DNA of 64,000 nucleotides from Sphingobacterium sp. UGAL515B_05 (GCF_033097525.1 NZ_CP109907.1:4464001-4528000); one strand, 5' to 3'; counted from the stretch's first letter, positions 16,188-24,264 are shown. Notes: generated by a model not told the origin, from the sequence alone. Numbers and translations are program-made.

Positions 16188-17117
16188 TTACGAAATATCA
16201 CTCAGCTTCATCTTTACCGCCAGGATGTGTTTGCAGAGCCCCCTATTTGTCCTGTTGTTCGTAAACCAGCTACAGGTACATTGCAGATCATTCCCTTTAC
16301 CTACGACAATATGGCTCAGGTTCGCACTACCTTTTACTTCGGCCTTAATACCATTTTTGTCATGTTGCAGGAGCAGCACAGCATCTTCATCAATCAACTT
16401 AACGGCATTTTGCAACCTTGGATTAAAGCGTTTTAAGCGTGAAAGTTTGAAGGGAAGCTTTCTGTAAAAATAATTGTTGCTCCACAAATCGTAACCCAAT
16501 AATCCCATACTGGATAATGAGGCTTGCATGGTTTCCATGGTGCCGAGCTGAAGGTTATGCTCTATGGAAACTAGCGTAGGTTGAAAAATCTCATTGGTTT
16601 TAAAATAATTATTGATACCCAAGATCCATTCTTCCGGCAGTTGAACAAGCAGGTTTTCGATATGCTTACTTTCACCTGAAAAACCGCGATAGACGCTTTC
16701 GGAAAGTAGGAACAGCATTTGTATTTCCTTAAAATCAAGCACTATCGCTGTACTTTGCTGATCTTCGTGATTATAGAATGAGACACTGTCTACATGTATA
16801 AGTAGGTTTTCGATTAGATTGAGTCGATGAATGCCACCTATTTTTAAACTGTTGGGCTTGGCAACAGCAGAAAAAGTATAGCTGTTGCCCGATTTAGATA
16901 AAAAGTATTCGGGCTTAACCGCGCTTTTAGGTATAGCTTTAAAGAGCTGCAAGGCTTCAATTCTGTTCAATTGAAAGGCAAGTTCCATTTGCGATAAGTA
17001 GACTTGGACATTGCCCAGTCCTTTAATCCAGCGATCGGGTAGACTCACTTTTTTCTCTGTAGTCTCTGCGCGCGCAGTGATGACTTTAAGCTCATTGGAA
17101 CCAACGCCTACAATCAA
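16188..17117 (-). CDS. SWIM zinc-finger protein, C-terminal fragment (split gene)
   Basis: A 309-residue fragment that ends in a SWIM zinc finger, CxC-x12-CxH, with Cys-280, Cys-282, Cys-295 and His-297. The preceding part (SLPDRWIKGLGNVQVYLSQM, then EALQLFKAIPKS) matches the middle of SWIM-family proteins of about 450 residues. It can start only at a TTG that overlaps the TGA of the 143-residue ORF upstream (TTGA). That ORF looks like the missing N-terminus, and adding one T (AATTGATTG to AATTTGATTG) would fuse both frames with no stop. So this is most likely one gene broken by a one-base deletion, or an assembly error; true translational coupling is the alternative. SWIM domains bind DNA or protein. 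Confidence 0.75.
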   Translation of the reverse strand: MIVGVGSNELKVITARAETTEKKVSLPDRWIKGLGNVQVYLSQMELAFQLNRIEALQLFKAIPKSAVKPEYFLSKSGNSYTFSAVAKPNSLKIGGIHRLNLIENLLIHVDSVSFYNHEDQQSTAIVLDFKEIQMLFLLSESVYRGFSGESKHIENLLVQLPEEWILGINNYFKTNEIFQPTLVSIEHNLQLGTMETMQASLSSMGLLGYDLWSNNYFYRKLPFKLSRLKRFNPRLQNAVKLIDEDAVLLLQHDKNGIKAEVKGSANLSHIVVGKGNDLQCTCSWFTNNRTNRGLCKHILAVKMKLSDIS

Positions 17118-17545
17118 TTATCGGTGCGGCCAACAGTATTGAAAGCTCGGATCGTTACATCGTTAAAATCAACATTGGTACAGCCAGCTTGAATAAACTC
17201 CCCGTCAATTCCTGTTTGCAGCACGTCAATGCGCGCGTAAACACTGTTGCAGGATGAAAATGCTTCAAAATGAAGCTGGCCATTACCGACAGAAACGATC
17301 GGGTCGCGCATATTGACGCGCTGATCTGGGCTAATTGCAAAATGAGAACGTACCGTTTTACCGAGTGTACTTAAACATTTTGAAGCAACAAATGAATTGA
17401 TAATGCTGCCATGAAAGAAGCAGTGAACCTGATTGTCCTGTTCGATTTCAGAACAATGTGCCAGGATGAACGATTTATCCTTACTCCCCATAGCGATCGT
17501 AGAAGTATGTTGATACTGATACTGATAATCAAAGTCTACATTCAT
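17114..17545 (-). CDS. SWIM-family protein, N-terminal fragment (split gene)
   Basis: A 143-residue ORF beginning MNVDFDYQYQYQHTSTIAMG and including VHCFFHGSIINSFVASKCL, HFAISPDQRVNMRDPIVSVGNGQL and TNVDFNDVTIRAF. These segments fit the N-terminal third of Bacteroidota SWIM zinc-finger proteins. The frame ends at TGA (17114-17116) exactly where the downstream frame can begin. Its own start overlaps the stop of the DUF6493 gene (ATGA), showing that the two are an operon. Taken alone it has no recognisable complete domain. See the entry at 16188-17117 for the frame relationship. Confidence 0.7.
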   Translation of the reverse strand: MNVDFDYQYQYQHTSTIAMGSKDKSFILAHCSEIEQDNQVHCFFHGSIINSFVASKCLSTLGKTVRSHFAISPDQRVNMRDPIVSVGNGQLHFEAFSSCNSVYARIDVLQTGIDGEFIQAGCTNVDFNDVTIRAFNTVGRTDN

Positions 17546-20223
17546 TTGTGTTTTACTTTACTTAAAAATACCTGATTTACTTCGCTTTGAAGTTGGGCCG
17601 AAACCTCAACATAATGAGCGACCAATTTCTTGCTGTTTACAGGGAGACGCTCGCCATCCAGATGTTCCAAGGTTTTTTCCAGACATACGAATTGGAACTT
17701 TTTGATCTGCTGCGCTACAAATGGGCGATCTAAATATTCGATAAACCTGTTAACAGGTGCATATCCGGCAGCAAGTAGCCTACCGATGATATCAGCAAGG
17801 TAGGAAAGATCCTGTTTTTTATTTAAAAGTGCAAACTGCACATATTCTGTCGCCAGATCTCTCGAGATCTTCTTTTCAAACAATAAACAAACAGCAATAT
17901 AGAGCCATCCGCTGCCGCGTACCTCCAGGCGATTATCCATCACGAACTGCATCGGGTATAGGCAGTTTTCCATTTCCGGGACTTCATTGCCTGAAGCGGT
18001 GTCTGGGATATAACGGCATAACAGCGGACCAATGTATTGAGGTGTTAAGCTGAGTTGAAAGGCTATGGCTTCTCGAAATGTCCTCGAAAAAGGTGCTGTA
18101 TGATAGAATAACGGCGGGTAATGTTTGGTTTCTTCCCGTCTACACCAGGTATAATTCCAGTTGTGTTCCAGAAACATTCTGTGCCAGGTTGCGTATTCGT
18201 TTTTGTCGACGACAATTTCGAATGTGATCTCAAATGGATTTACGACAGCGGGATAGCTTTTGGCTGAAGTATGTTCAAATTTCGGAAATACCTGATCGGG
18301 CTGTTTGATCCGTGTTACTTGCGCCCAGAGTGCCAATACATCTGCTGTGGGCCTAACCTGGTCTTTAGCTCCCAGAAAGTACTGCATCGCAGAAGCGTAA
18401 TTTCCCTTTAAGGTCTTTACAAGACGAATAGTCTCTTCATCTGTCTGTTGATATAACAATCTGTTACAGGCGACGATTAGATCTTCTATTTCAATGGCAA
18501 CCTTTTTTTGTTCATACGCGAGTAGGCGTTTTATCAGTACGTTAGGGTGCAGGTAAAAGGGGAGGTGACTCGGTGTCGACAGAAATGGCAAGCAGTTGTT
18601 GCTGGCGAGTTTTTGTCGCATCCAATCTAGCTTATGCTGTGCAAAGGGAATACTATCACTTTTATGGCCAGTTTTTTCGCCGCTATTTTCGCCAATCCAA
18701 TAATGCATAAAATCAGCGAAAGAGCGCATGTAGTCAATGTCCCAAAAACGACTGAACAGCTGTTTGCAATAGGGTTTCAATTGCCTTTTGTAGTCGTTAG
18801 GGATATCGTTCTGCAACTGATTCAGCCCTTCGAGGAAGAGGTCGAAATCTAGAGCAGACTTCGTTCTGATGAAATGACCGATCTGAAATAACAAAGCATC
18901 CCAAGTTGAAGGAATCGTGACCTGCACCAGTTGTTCTGCCAACTCTTCAAACGCGGGGTCTGCCATGGCGGTATCTGCCACGAAGGGAGTCGCCTGCGCC
19001 AAGCCGAGAATTTCGAGGGTCTTAAGTTTTAAATTACTGCGGTGGGGTTCAACGAGATCTTTCAAGACTTCCGGATCAGCCTGTTTTACTAAAAGCTGAG
19101 CACCTTTTTCCTGTACTTTTGAATCAGTCTGGAGTAACAGCATGGATAGATCTGCGGAAATGTCAAGCGATCTATATTCTTCTTTTTTCAGCAGGTGTTC
19201 GAGGATATCCAAGCACAGCAGCAGTGATTTTTCTATTTTCTCCTTTGGGAAAATAGTACTCACATGATCAATAAATCCATTTTCATCAAAACCTTCCATT
19301 TTATAGATTGTCTTGATCTGTCTGACCGAAAAATTAATAAGGCTTGTATTCGAGGTATTCAGTAGCGAGAACAAGAGCTGTTGTTGCTGTAGGTAATCCT
19401 GTTGTGTTGTATTAAATATGCCCAAAAGTCGGATATGCCAATCTAAATGTGGCTTCTTCCAGTTATTGAGTAAGGATTCCATTAAATCTGGAATAATAGC
19501 GCGGTCAAATACATAGCCCTTCTCCTGCATGATCTGTATGACTTCGGTCCAATATTCGGTCACTTTTTTACAGACATATCCCGTACGTGCTTCCCATTTG
19601 GAAAGGTCGAGTACTGGAATTTCATAGCGTTGGAATTGTAGAAATACGTTGTCGATTACCGCAGGATTTTTCAATAAAAAATCGGCCTCCTCTTCTGTAT
19701 TTCTGTCATAGGTATCTACTGTCAACAAACGAGCAACAAAATAGCTTTCATCAAAGGTGATCCAACCTTGTTGGTAAAATGCCCATAGTACCTTGAAATC
19801 AATACCGTCGAAACGTTCCTTTTGTGAAACCTTAACGATCTTGTGCAGATAGTCGGGCAGAAAAAGCCGATAAAAGGCCATTAAGGGTTCTACGCCGATG
19901 GTTGGATTGCTTAAGTAGGACCTCAATGGGCACAATTGCCAAGTTCCATTTAAGCGTTTAATTTTAGCGATATCCTCAAATTGGCGGGTACAGGCAATAA
20001 GTGCAAAATTGAGCGTGGCGTAGACCTGTTGACGGTTCTCATAAAAATCAAGTCGTGCCGGTCCTTGTAAACTACCGTCATCCTTTGCTAAAATATCGCG
20101 ATCAATATCCAAGGCATGTAAATATGCTATAGTTGCTGTACGTTCATCGGGATTGAGCACTTTACAGTGGTTCAGTACTTCTACCCAATTTTTGTCTCTG
20201 ATATACTGTTTGAGGTTATTCAT
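17542..20223 (-). CDS. DUF6493 family protein
   Basis: An 893-residue cytosolic protein with no signal peptide or membrane segment. It is built mostly of helical, HEAT-like repeats (for example SLLNTSNTSLINFSVRQIKT, LLLQTDSKVQEKGAQLLVKQ, EVLKDLVEPHRSNLKLKTLE), which fits DUF6493, a large family usually encoded next to SWIM zinc-finger proteins. The gene overlaps the downstream SWIM fragment by 4 bases (ATGA). In other bacteria relatives of this pair travel with a MoxR AAA+ ATPase and a von Willebrand A protein (the E. coli yeh region is a distant analogue); neither is present here. Molecular role unknown; a scaffold of a chaperone-like complex is a guess. A -7-like TATTTTTG lies at 20241-20248 on its strand. 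Confidence 0.7.
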   Translation of the reverse strand: MNNLKQYIRDKNWVEVLNHCKVLNPDERTATIAYLHALDIDRDILAKDDGSLQGPARLDFYENRQQVYATLNFALIACTRQFEDIAKIKRLNGTWQLCPLRSYLSNPTIGVEPLMAFYRLFLPDYLHKIVKVSQKERFDGIDFKVLWAFYQQGWITFDESYFVARLLTVDTYDRNTEEEADFLLKNPAVIDNVFLQFQRYEIPVLDLSKWEARTGYVCKKVTEYWTEVIQIMQEKGYVFDRAIIPDLMESLLNNWKKPHLDWHIRLLGIFNTTQQDYLQQQQLLFSLLNTSNTSLINFSVRQIKTIYKMEGFDENGFIDHVSTIFPKEKIEKSLLLCLDILEHLLKKEEYRSLDISADLSMLLLQTDSKVQEKGAQLLVKQADPEVLKDLVEPHRSNLKLKTLEILGLAQATPFVADTAMADPAFEELAEQLVQVTIPSTWDALLFQIGHFIRTKSALDFDLFLEGLNQLQNDIPNDYKRQLKPYCKQLFSRFWDIDYMRSFADFMHYWIGENSGEKTGHKSDSIPFAQHKLDWMRQKLASNNCLPFLSTPSHLPFYLHPNVLIKRLLAYEQKKVAIEIEDLIVACNRLLYQQTDEETIRLVKTLKGNYASAMQYFLGAKDQVRPTADVLALWAQVTRIKQPDQVFPKFEHTSAKSYPAVVNPFEITFEIVVDKNEYATWHRMFLEHNWNYTWCRREETKHYPPLFYHTAPFSRTFREAIAFQLSLTPQYIGPLLCRYIPDTASGNEVPEMENCLYPMQFVMDNRLEVRGSGWLYIAVCLLFEKKISRDLATEYVQFALLNKKQDLSYLADIIGRLLAAGYAPVNRFIEYLDRPFVAQQIKKFQFVCLEKTLEHLDGERLPVNSKKLVAHYVEVSAQLQSEVNQVFLSKVKHK

Positions 20224-20297
20224 ACGGTTAATTAAACATTCAAAAATATCATAAATCTGACGAGCTCCTATAAAAAATGTTTTTTCTTTCGTTGGTA

Positions 20298-21206
20298 TTA
20301 ATCCACTCCCTGGGTATACATGGGGATCTTATAGATGGCTGTTGAAGCGGTGATAAATAAAACCGTACGATCTTTACCCCCAAAACAGACATTGGATGTC
20401 CATGGTTCATTTACTTTAATATGGCCGATCAGCAGGCCTGTCGGACTATAAATAAAGACGCCTTTGCCTGTCAGGTAAATATTTCCTTGATGGTCCAATG
20501 TCATCCCGTCAGATCCTTTATCGATAAGCGCTGTCTGTCCGCTGAGCTTGCCGTCAGATTCAATGGTGTACCTATACGTTTTATTCCGTTCGATATCTGC
20601 GACATAGAGGTATCTTCCATCTGGCGAGCCGACAATGCCGTTCGGCTTGCTTACATCATCAGCTACTACGATGGGTTTTTTCGCTTTTCCTGGAGGAAGG
20701 TAGTAGACTTTCTGCCCCGCTATTTCTGGCTTTTTCCGGGTCCAATAATCGCGCAGATAAAAGGGGTCTGTAAAGTAGATGCCCCCTTTCTTGTCTGCCC
20801 ATAGATCATTTGGACCATTCAGTTTCTTTCCGTCGATAGCGGTCAGCAGGACGGTAACCTGACCATCTTTGCTGATTGACCAGATCTCGTTCTTTTCGTC
20901 GGCACAGGCAAGGAGCTGACCCTGATGGTTAAAGTAAAGTCCATTTGCGCGGCCTGCAGAATCTTTAAAAAGCGAAAGTTGCCCTTTGGTGCTATATTTC
21001 CAGATTTTGTTATTGGGCTGGTCGGTAAAATAGATGTCCCCGGTCTTGTCCACTGCCGGCCCTTCGGTAAAGGCAAACTGTCGGGCTATTAATTTTAAGC
21101 TGTCCTGATGAAACAATTGTGCGCTGAGATCTAAGCCATTTAAGGAGAAGAGTACGGACAGCAGGAGTGTAGGCCAGTGCCTGCGAGAATGAGCTGAATG
21201 GAACAT
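20298..21206 (-). CDS. SMP-30/gluconolactonase-family protein, exported
   Basis: A 302-residue beta-propeller hydrolase of the SMP-30/gluconolaconase/LRE family, which opens sugar lactones using one divalent metal. The N-terminus (HWPTLLLSVLFSLNGLDLSAQ) is a signal peptide, so it acts outside the cytoplasm. Characteristic parts are FTEGPAVDKTGDIYFTDQPNN at ~48-68 (Glu is the metal ligand; FTEGP only is diagnostic), GPNDLWADKKGGIYFTDPFY near 132-151 (Asn ligand), KPNGIVGSPDGRYLYVADI near 187-205 (Asn and Asp ligands) and GSDGMTLDHQGNIYLTG near 232-248. It begins 45 bases after the ACR3 stop and may be read through from the arsenic operon, with no functional link obvious. Confidence 0.82.
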   Translation of the reverse strand: MFHSAHSRRHWPTLLLSVLFSLNGLDLSAQLFHQDSLKLIARQFAFTEGPAVDKTGDIYFTDQPNNKIWKYSTKGQLSLFKDSAGRANGLYFNHQGQLLACADEKNEIWSISKDGQVTVLLTAIDGKKLNGPNDLWADKKGGIYFTDPFYLRDYWTRKKPEIAGQKVYYLPPGKAKKPIVVADDVSKPNGIVGSPDGRYLYVADIERNKTYRYTIESDGKLSGQTALIDKGSDGMTLDHQGNIYLTGKGVFIYSPTGLLIGHIKVNEPWTSNVCFGGKDRTVLFITASTAIYKIPMYTQGVD

Positions 21207-21251
21207 ATCAACTAATTTATCAATTTTCTGGCAATAAATAATTTTCTTGGG

Positions 21252-22325
21252 CTATACCACCTGGCCTTTGTAATATTTCTTTCTTAACCAAAAAGCTACA
21301 TTGACCAAGGCAATCAATGCAGGCACTTCCACGAGTGGACCTATAACACCGGCAAATGCCTGGCCACTGTTGATGCCGAAGACGCCAATAGCAACTGCAA
21401 TAGCCAACTCAAAATTATTACCGGAAGCTGTAAAAGAAATGGCTGCATTTTTGGAATAATCTGCGCCCATTCGTTTACCGATAAAAAAGCTCACCAGGAA
21501 CATAATGGCAAAATAGATCACCAAAGGAATCGCAATTCTGACAACGTCCATAGGAATCTGAACGATCAGTTCACCTTTCAGGCTGAACATGACTACAATT
21601 GTAAATAATAATGCGATTAAGGTGATGGGAGAGATCAGCGGTACAAATTTGCTTTGGAACCATTCTTTTCCATTTAACTTAATCAGGCCATAACGGCTGA
21701 TTATGCCCATTGCAAAGGGAATGCCCAAATAAATTCCGACACTTTCCGCAATCTGACCGATCGAAATATTGACATCAAGACCTTTCATCCCAAATACTGG
21801 GGGCAGAACGGTGATAAAGATATAAGCATAGACGCTGTACAATAAAACCTGAAAAATGCTATTGAGGGCGATGAGTCCTGCAGCATATTCGCGGTTTCCT
21901 TCTGCCAGCTCATTCCATACAACGACCATTGCAATGCAGCGGGCTAGCCCGATAAGAATAAGGCCGATCATATATTCGGGGTAGTCCCGCAGAAATACAA
22001 TAGCTAGGATAAACATTAAAATAGGCCCTATGATCCAGTTCAGGAGTAGGGAAGCCCCCAGTATCTTTGTGTCCTTAAATACCTTGCCCATATTTTCATA
22101 TTTCACCTTGGCAAGTGGTGGATACATCATCAGGATCAGGCCAATGGCAAGTGGAATATTGGTGGTGCCGCTGGAGAAAGAATTGATAAAATCAGACGAA
22201 GACGGGAAAAGGAATCCAATAGATACTCCGATTGCCATCGCCAGGAAAATCCATAAGGTAAGGTATCGGTCGAGGAAACTCAATTTTTTCCTTTCATGTG
22301 CTGGGGCGCAGTTGTTGGCTGACAT
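21252..22325 (-). CDS. arsB: ACR3-family arsenite efflux transporter
   Basis: A 357-residue inner-membrane carrier with ten hydrophobic segments that exports arsenite (and sometimes antimonite) using the proton-motive force. It belongs to the ACR3 type, not the ArsB/ArsAB type. Recognised are LSFLDRYLTLWIFLAMAIG at ~15-33, LLLNWIIGPILMF near 93-105 and the helix with the essential cysteine in GLARCIAMVVVWNELAEG (Cys near 129). It is the fourth gene of the arsenic operon, 22 bases after arsC. The symbol arsB is often given to ACR3 genes; acr3 is the stricter name. Confidence 0.93.
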   Translation of the reverse strand: MSANNCAPAHERKKLSFLDRYLTLWIFLAMAIGVSIGFLFPSSSDFINSFSSGTTNIPLAIGLILMMYPPLAKVKYENMGKVFKDTKILGASLLLNWIIGPILMFILAIVFLRDYPEYMIGLILIGLARCIAMVVVWNELAEGNREYAAGLIALNSIFQVLLYSVYAYIFITVLPPVFGMKGLDVNISIGQIAESVGIYLGIPFAMGIISRYGLIKLNGKEWFQSKFVPLISPITLIALLFTIVVMFSLKGELIVQIPMDVVRIAIPLVIYFAIMFLVSFFIGKRMGADYSKNAAISFTASGNNFELAIAVAIGVFGINSGQAFAGVIGPLVEVPALIALVNVAFWLRKKYYKGQVV

Positions 22326-22347
22326 ATTTTTTTGTTAGTGGGTATGT

Positions 22348-22767
22348 TTATTTATCGAGATTTTCCGCTACAAATTCAGCACTGTATGTTTTGATAAGAT
22401 CACGTACCCTTCTGAATTCATTCATAACTTCTTCCTCCGTCCCGGTAGCTTTTGCCGGGTCTGGGAAATTGTAATGTAGTTTTTTAGCCCTTGAAGGAAA
22501 ATATGGACAACTCTCTTTGGCATTATCACAGACCGTAATTACATAGTCAAAGTCTATTGCCGCATATTCATTGACATGATTAGAGGTGTGGGATGAGATA
22601 TCAATGCCGGCTTCAGCCATAACCTGAATGGCTTTTGGGTTAACGCCATGCGTTTCTATGCCGGCGCTATAAACCTCGGCTCGGCTACCTGCGAAATGTC
22701 TTAAAAATCCTTCTGCAATTTGGCTGCGGCAACTGTTGCCGGTGCAGAGTACCAATATTTTTTCCAT
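22348..22767 (-). CDS. arsC: Arsenate reductase, thioredoxin-coupled type
   Basis: A 139-residue cytosolic enzyme of the low-molecular-weight phosphatase fold that reduces arsenate to arsenite. The P-loop CTGNSCR is at residues 8-14 (nucleophile Cys-8, Arg-14), and the second and third redox cysteines of the thioredoxin-dependent type are Cys-80 and Cys-87 (VCDNAKESC). The triple-Cys relay separates it from the glutaredoxin type and from ordinary tyrosine phosphatases. It lies between DUF6428 (15 bases) and ACR3, giving the usual reduce-then-export order. Expression should follow arsR. Confidence 0.93.
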   Translation of the reverse strand: MEKILVLCTGNSCRSQIAEGFLRHFAGSRAEVYSAGIETHGVNPKAIQVMAEAGIDISSHTSNHVNEYAAIDFDYVITVCDNAKESCPYFPSRAKKLHYNFPDPAKATGTEEEVMNEFRRVRDLIKTYSAEFVAENLDK

Positions 22768-22782
22768 TTTTTAAGTTCTTGA

Positions 22783-23352
22783 TTAGCAGCAGCCGCCACC
22801 AGGTTTACAAACTGGACCATCAGCAGCCAGATTAACCATTTCCAGCTTTACAGGTTCGGCTTTGGCAACGGGGGCGCAGCATTCTTCTCCAGCTGACGTG
22901 GTGCCACAACTTCCCCCGCGGTTAATGGCTTTGCACTGGGTATAATCTGGAGTAAGGTTAACTATTAAATCTTGTCCGGACACGGTAAAATTACCCGGAT
23001 ACATTTGGCGTGTATCGAACTGCGAGTTGCCAAATTCAATTTTTACAATAGCATTGGGATTAAGCGGTAATTTCTTTTCAACGATATCCACGATAGACAT
23101 CGCTTTACTTGCTTGCATTGCACGGCCTTCTTCTGATTCCCTTGGTTCCCATAGTTGGACAATGATTTCAGTCCAGGAGTTCATTACGCCACCACAATCG
23201 ACGGATACGATCGGAGCCTGTTTGATTTCTGTGATATGGTAGGAGGGATCTACCCATTTACCTGCTGCATATTCAAATTGTAAAATTTGATTCGGGTTTT
23301 GCTGGAGCTGCGTTTTAAACGTTTCCCAGTTGATAAATGCGGAGTTGTTCAT
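22783..23352 (-). CDS. DUF6428 family protein with Cys-rich tail (arsenic operon)
   Basis: A 189-residue cytosolic protein when started at the ATG at 23352; the TTG four codons upstream sits inside an ArsR-box-like sequence and is less likely. The first ~130 residues are the DUF6428 domain (FINWETFKTQLQQNPN, then IVSVDCGGVMNSWTEIIVQLW). The tail is rich in cysteine: CKAINRGGSCG, EECCAP, and a terminal CKPGGGCC, so at least eight Cys including two CC pairs. In Bacteroidota and other phyla DUF6428 genes sit between arsR and arsC. The cysteine pairs suggest As(III) binding, as a buffer, chaperone or delivery protein to ACR3; this is inference and no activity is established here. Confidence 0.8.
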   Translation of the reverse strand: MNNSAFINWETFKTQLQQNPNQILQFEYAAGKWVDPSYHITEIKQAPIVSVDCGGVMNSWTEIIVQLWEPRESEEGRAMQASKAMSIVDIVEKKLPLNPNAIVKIEFGNSQFDTRQMYPGNFTVSGQDLIVNLTPDYTQCKAINRGGSCGTTSAGEECCAPVAKAEPVKLEMVNLAADGPVCKPGGGCC

Positions 23353-23358
23353 GTTATA

Positions 23359-23377
23359 TTGCAATTTAACGATTAAT
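23359..23377 (-). promoter_or_regulatory. ArsR-box-like repeat, copy 1 (before DUF6428)
   Basis: TTGCAATTTAACGATTAAT on the plus strand. It matches the copy in front of arsR (23729-23747) at 17 of 19 positions and lies in the 39-base gap between arsR and the DUF6428 gene. An internal operator suggests a second regulated promoter inside the operon. Confidence 0.5.
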
Positions 23378-23391
23378 TGATATAAATTTTT

Positions 23392-23721
23392 TTAGCAACA
23401 GTTTGTGTTCTCTTTATAAGAGTCAAAGAAAGCTGCCAGGTTTGTTTTCAATAATTTCCAGGCTTTCGGTTCAATACAATAGCATACCCGTACACCCTCA
23501 ATGGTGCCCTGTATAATACCCGCATTCTTCAATTCTTTAAGGTGCTGGGAAATTGTTGGCTGTGCCAATCCTAGTTCCTCAACCAGATCACCACAGATAC
23601 ACGAATTTGCACGGATGATGGATTGAAGAATCGCAATACGGGCAGGATGGCCCAACGCTTTGAGCATTGTGGCGAGCTGATTCTGCTCTTCTGTGAATAT
23701 TTCTGTCTTAGTAAGTCCCAT
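23392..23721 (-). CDS. arsR: ArsR/SmtB-family metalloregulatory repressor
   Basis: A 109-residue winged-helix repressor. The HTH is at ~48-72 (ELGLAQPTISQHLKELKNAGII). The helix-3 position carries SCICGDLVEE (Cys near 39 and 41), comparable to the CVC metal site of classical ArsR, and the chain ends in NCC, so As(III) could be bound by helix-3 and C-terminal thiols. It is the first gene of the arsenic operon. A 19-base box immediately upstream, between 8 and 26 bases from the start codon, and two related boxes nearby are likely its binding sites, giving autorepression relieved by arsenite. Confidence 0.9.
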   Translation of the reverse strand: MGLTKTEIFTEEQNQLATMLKALGHPARIAILQSIIRANSCICGDLVEELGLAQPTISQHLKELKNAGIIQGTIEGVRVCYCIEPKAWKLLKTNLAAFFDSYKENTNCC

Positions 23722-23728
23722 AATGTTA

Positions 23729-23747
23729 TTGCAATATTACGATTAAT
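23729..23747 (-). promoter_or_regulatory. ArsR-box-like repeat, copy 2 (before arsR)
   Basis: TTGCAATATTACGATTAAT on the plus strand (ATTAATCGTAATATTGCAA on the coding strand). It sits 8 bases before the arsR start codon. The presence of close copies at 23359-23377 and, in reverse orientation, at 23795-23812 supports a repeated operator. Confidence 0.55.
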
Positions 23748-23794
23748 TTTTCTAAAAACCCAAATTGGAAACATAAAAATTATGCTACGATGAT

Positions 23795-23812
23795 ATTAAT
23801 CGAAGTATTGCG
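23795..23812 (+). promoter_or_regulatory. ArsR-box-like repeat, copy 3 (reverse orientation)
   Basis: ATTAATCGAAGTATTGCG on the plus strand; agrees with the reverse complement of copy 2 at about 14 of 18 positions. It lies 73 bases upstream of arsR. The gap 23722-23872 holds nothing else recognisable. Confidence 0.35.
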
Positions 23813-23872
23813 CTCAATTCGAACTCGAAATGGCCTAATATCAACTTTTGGAGCAAAGGGTTATATTGGTGT

Positions 23873-23910
23873 AAAAAAAAAGAGACAACCGATACTCGGC
23901 GTCTCTTTTT
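23873..23910 (-). terminator. Terminator of the tRNA operon
   Basis: On the minus strand, directly after tRNA-Leu, AAAAAGAGAC pairs with GTCTCTTTTT and runs into a T9 tract; an inner CCGA/TCGG pair extends the stem. Strong intrinsic terminator. Confidence 0.85.
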
Positions 23911-23911
23911 G

Positions 23912-23996
23912 TACCTAGGGCGGGAATCGAACCCGCACTCCCTTAACGGGAACAGGATTTTAAGTCCTGCGTGTCTACCAGTTCCACCACCTAGGC
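23912..23996 (-). tRNA. tRNA-Leu (anticodon TAA)
   Basis: An 85-base class II tRNA with acceptor stem GCCTAGG/CCTAGGT, D-loop GGTAGAC, anticodon loop ACTTAAAAT giving TAA, a long variable arm (TGTTCCCGTTAAGGGAGT) and T-loop GTTCGATTC. CCA is not encoded. Third of three tRNAs on this strand, followed by a terminator. Confidence 0.95.
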
Positions 23997-24001
23997 AGGT
24001 G

Positions 24002-24074
24002 AGCGAAAAACGAGATTCGAACTCGCGACCCCAACCTTGGCAAGGTTGTGCTCTACCAGCTGAGCTATTTTCGC
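24002..24074 (-). tRNA. tRNA-Gly (anticodon GCC)
   Basis: A 73-base tRNA with acceptor stem GCGAAAA/TTTTCGC and discriminator T, D-arm GCTCAGCTGGTAGAGC, anticodon stem-loop CAACCTTGCCAAGGTTG with GCC, and T-loop GTTCGAATC. Encoded 5 bases before tRNA-Leu. Confidence 0.95.
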
Positions 24075-24127
24075 ATTGGAATTATTATTCTTTCAATCTG
24101 TCAGAACCTTGCGTTCTTCCTTTTTGG

Positions 24128-24200
24128 TGGTGCCAGCTGGATTCGAACCAGCGACACAAGGATTTTCAGTCCTTTGCTCTACCAACTGAGCTATGGCACC
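24128..24200 (-). tRNA. tRNA-Phe (anticodon GAA)
   Basis: A 73-base tRNA with acceptor stem GGTGCCA/TGGCACC and discriminator A, D-arm GCTCAGTTGGTAGAGC, anticodon loop CTGAAAA giving GAA, and T-loop GTTCGAATC. First gene of the Phe-Gly-Leu cluster. Confidence 0.95.
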
Positions 24201-24233
24201 TTTTCAATTTAGCTGTCTGCCTTATTGATGATG

Positions 24234-24264
24234 CAAATATAGACGGATTATTTGAATTACGAAA
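24234..24264 (-). promoter_or_regulatory. Promoter of the tRNA cluster
   Basis: On the minus strand TTTC (24261-24264), a 19-base spacer, then TATATTTG (24234-24241), which fits the Bacteroidota consensus TTTG-N19-TAnnTTTG with one mismatch. It lies 34 bases upstream of tRNA-Phe. Confidence 0.6.

Noticed and set aside
20242..20297. Shared promoter for SMP-30 and DUF6493
   Set aside because: Both lie on the same strand; only a -7-like site for DUF6493 is present and no -33.
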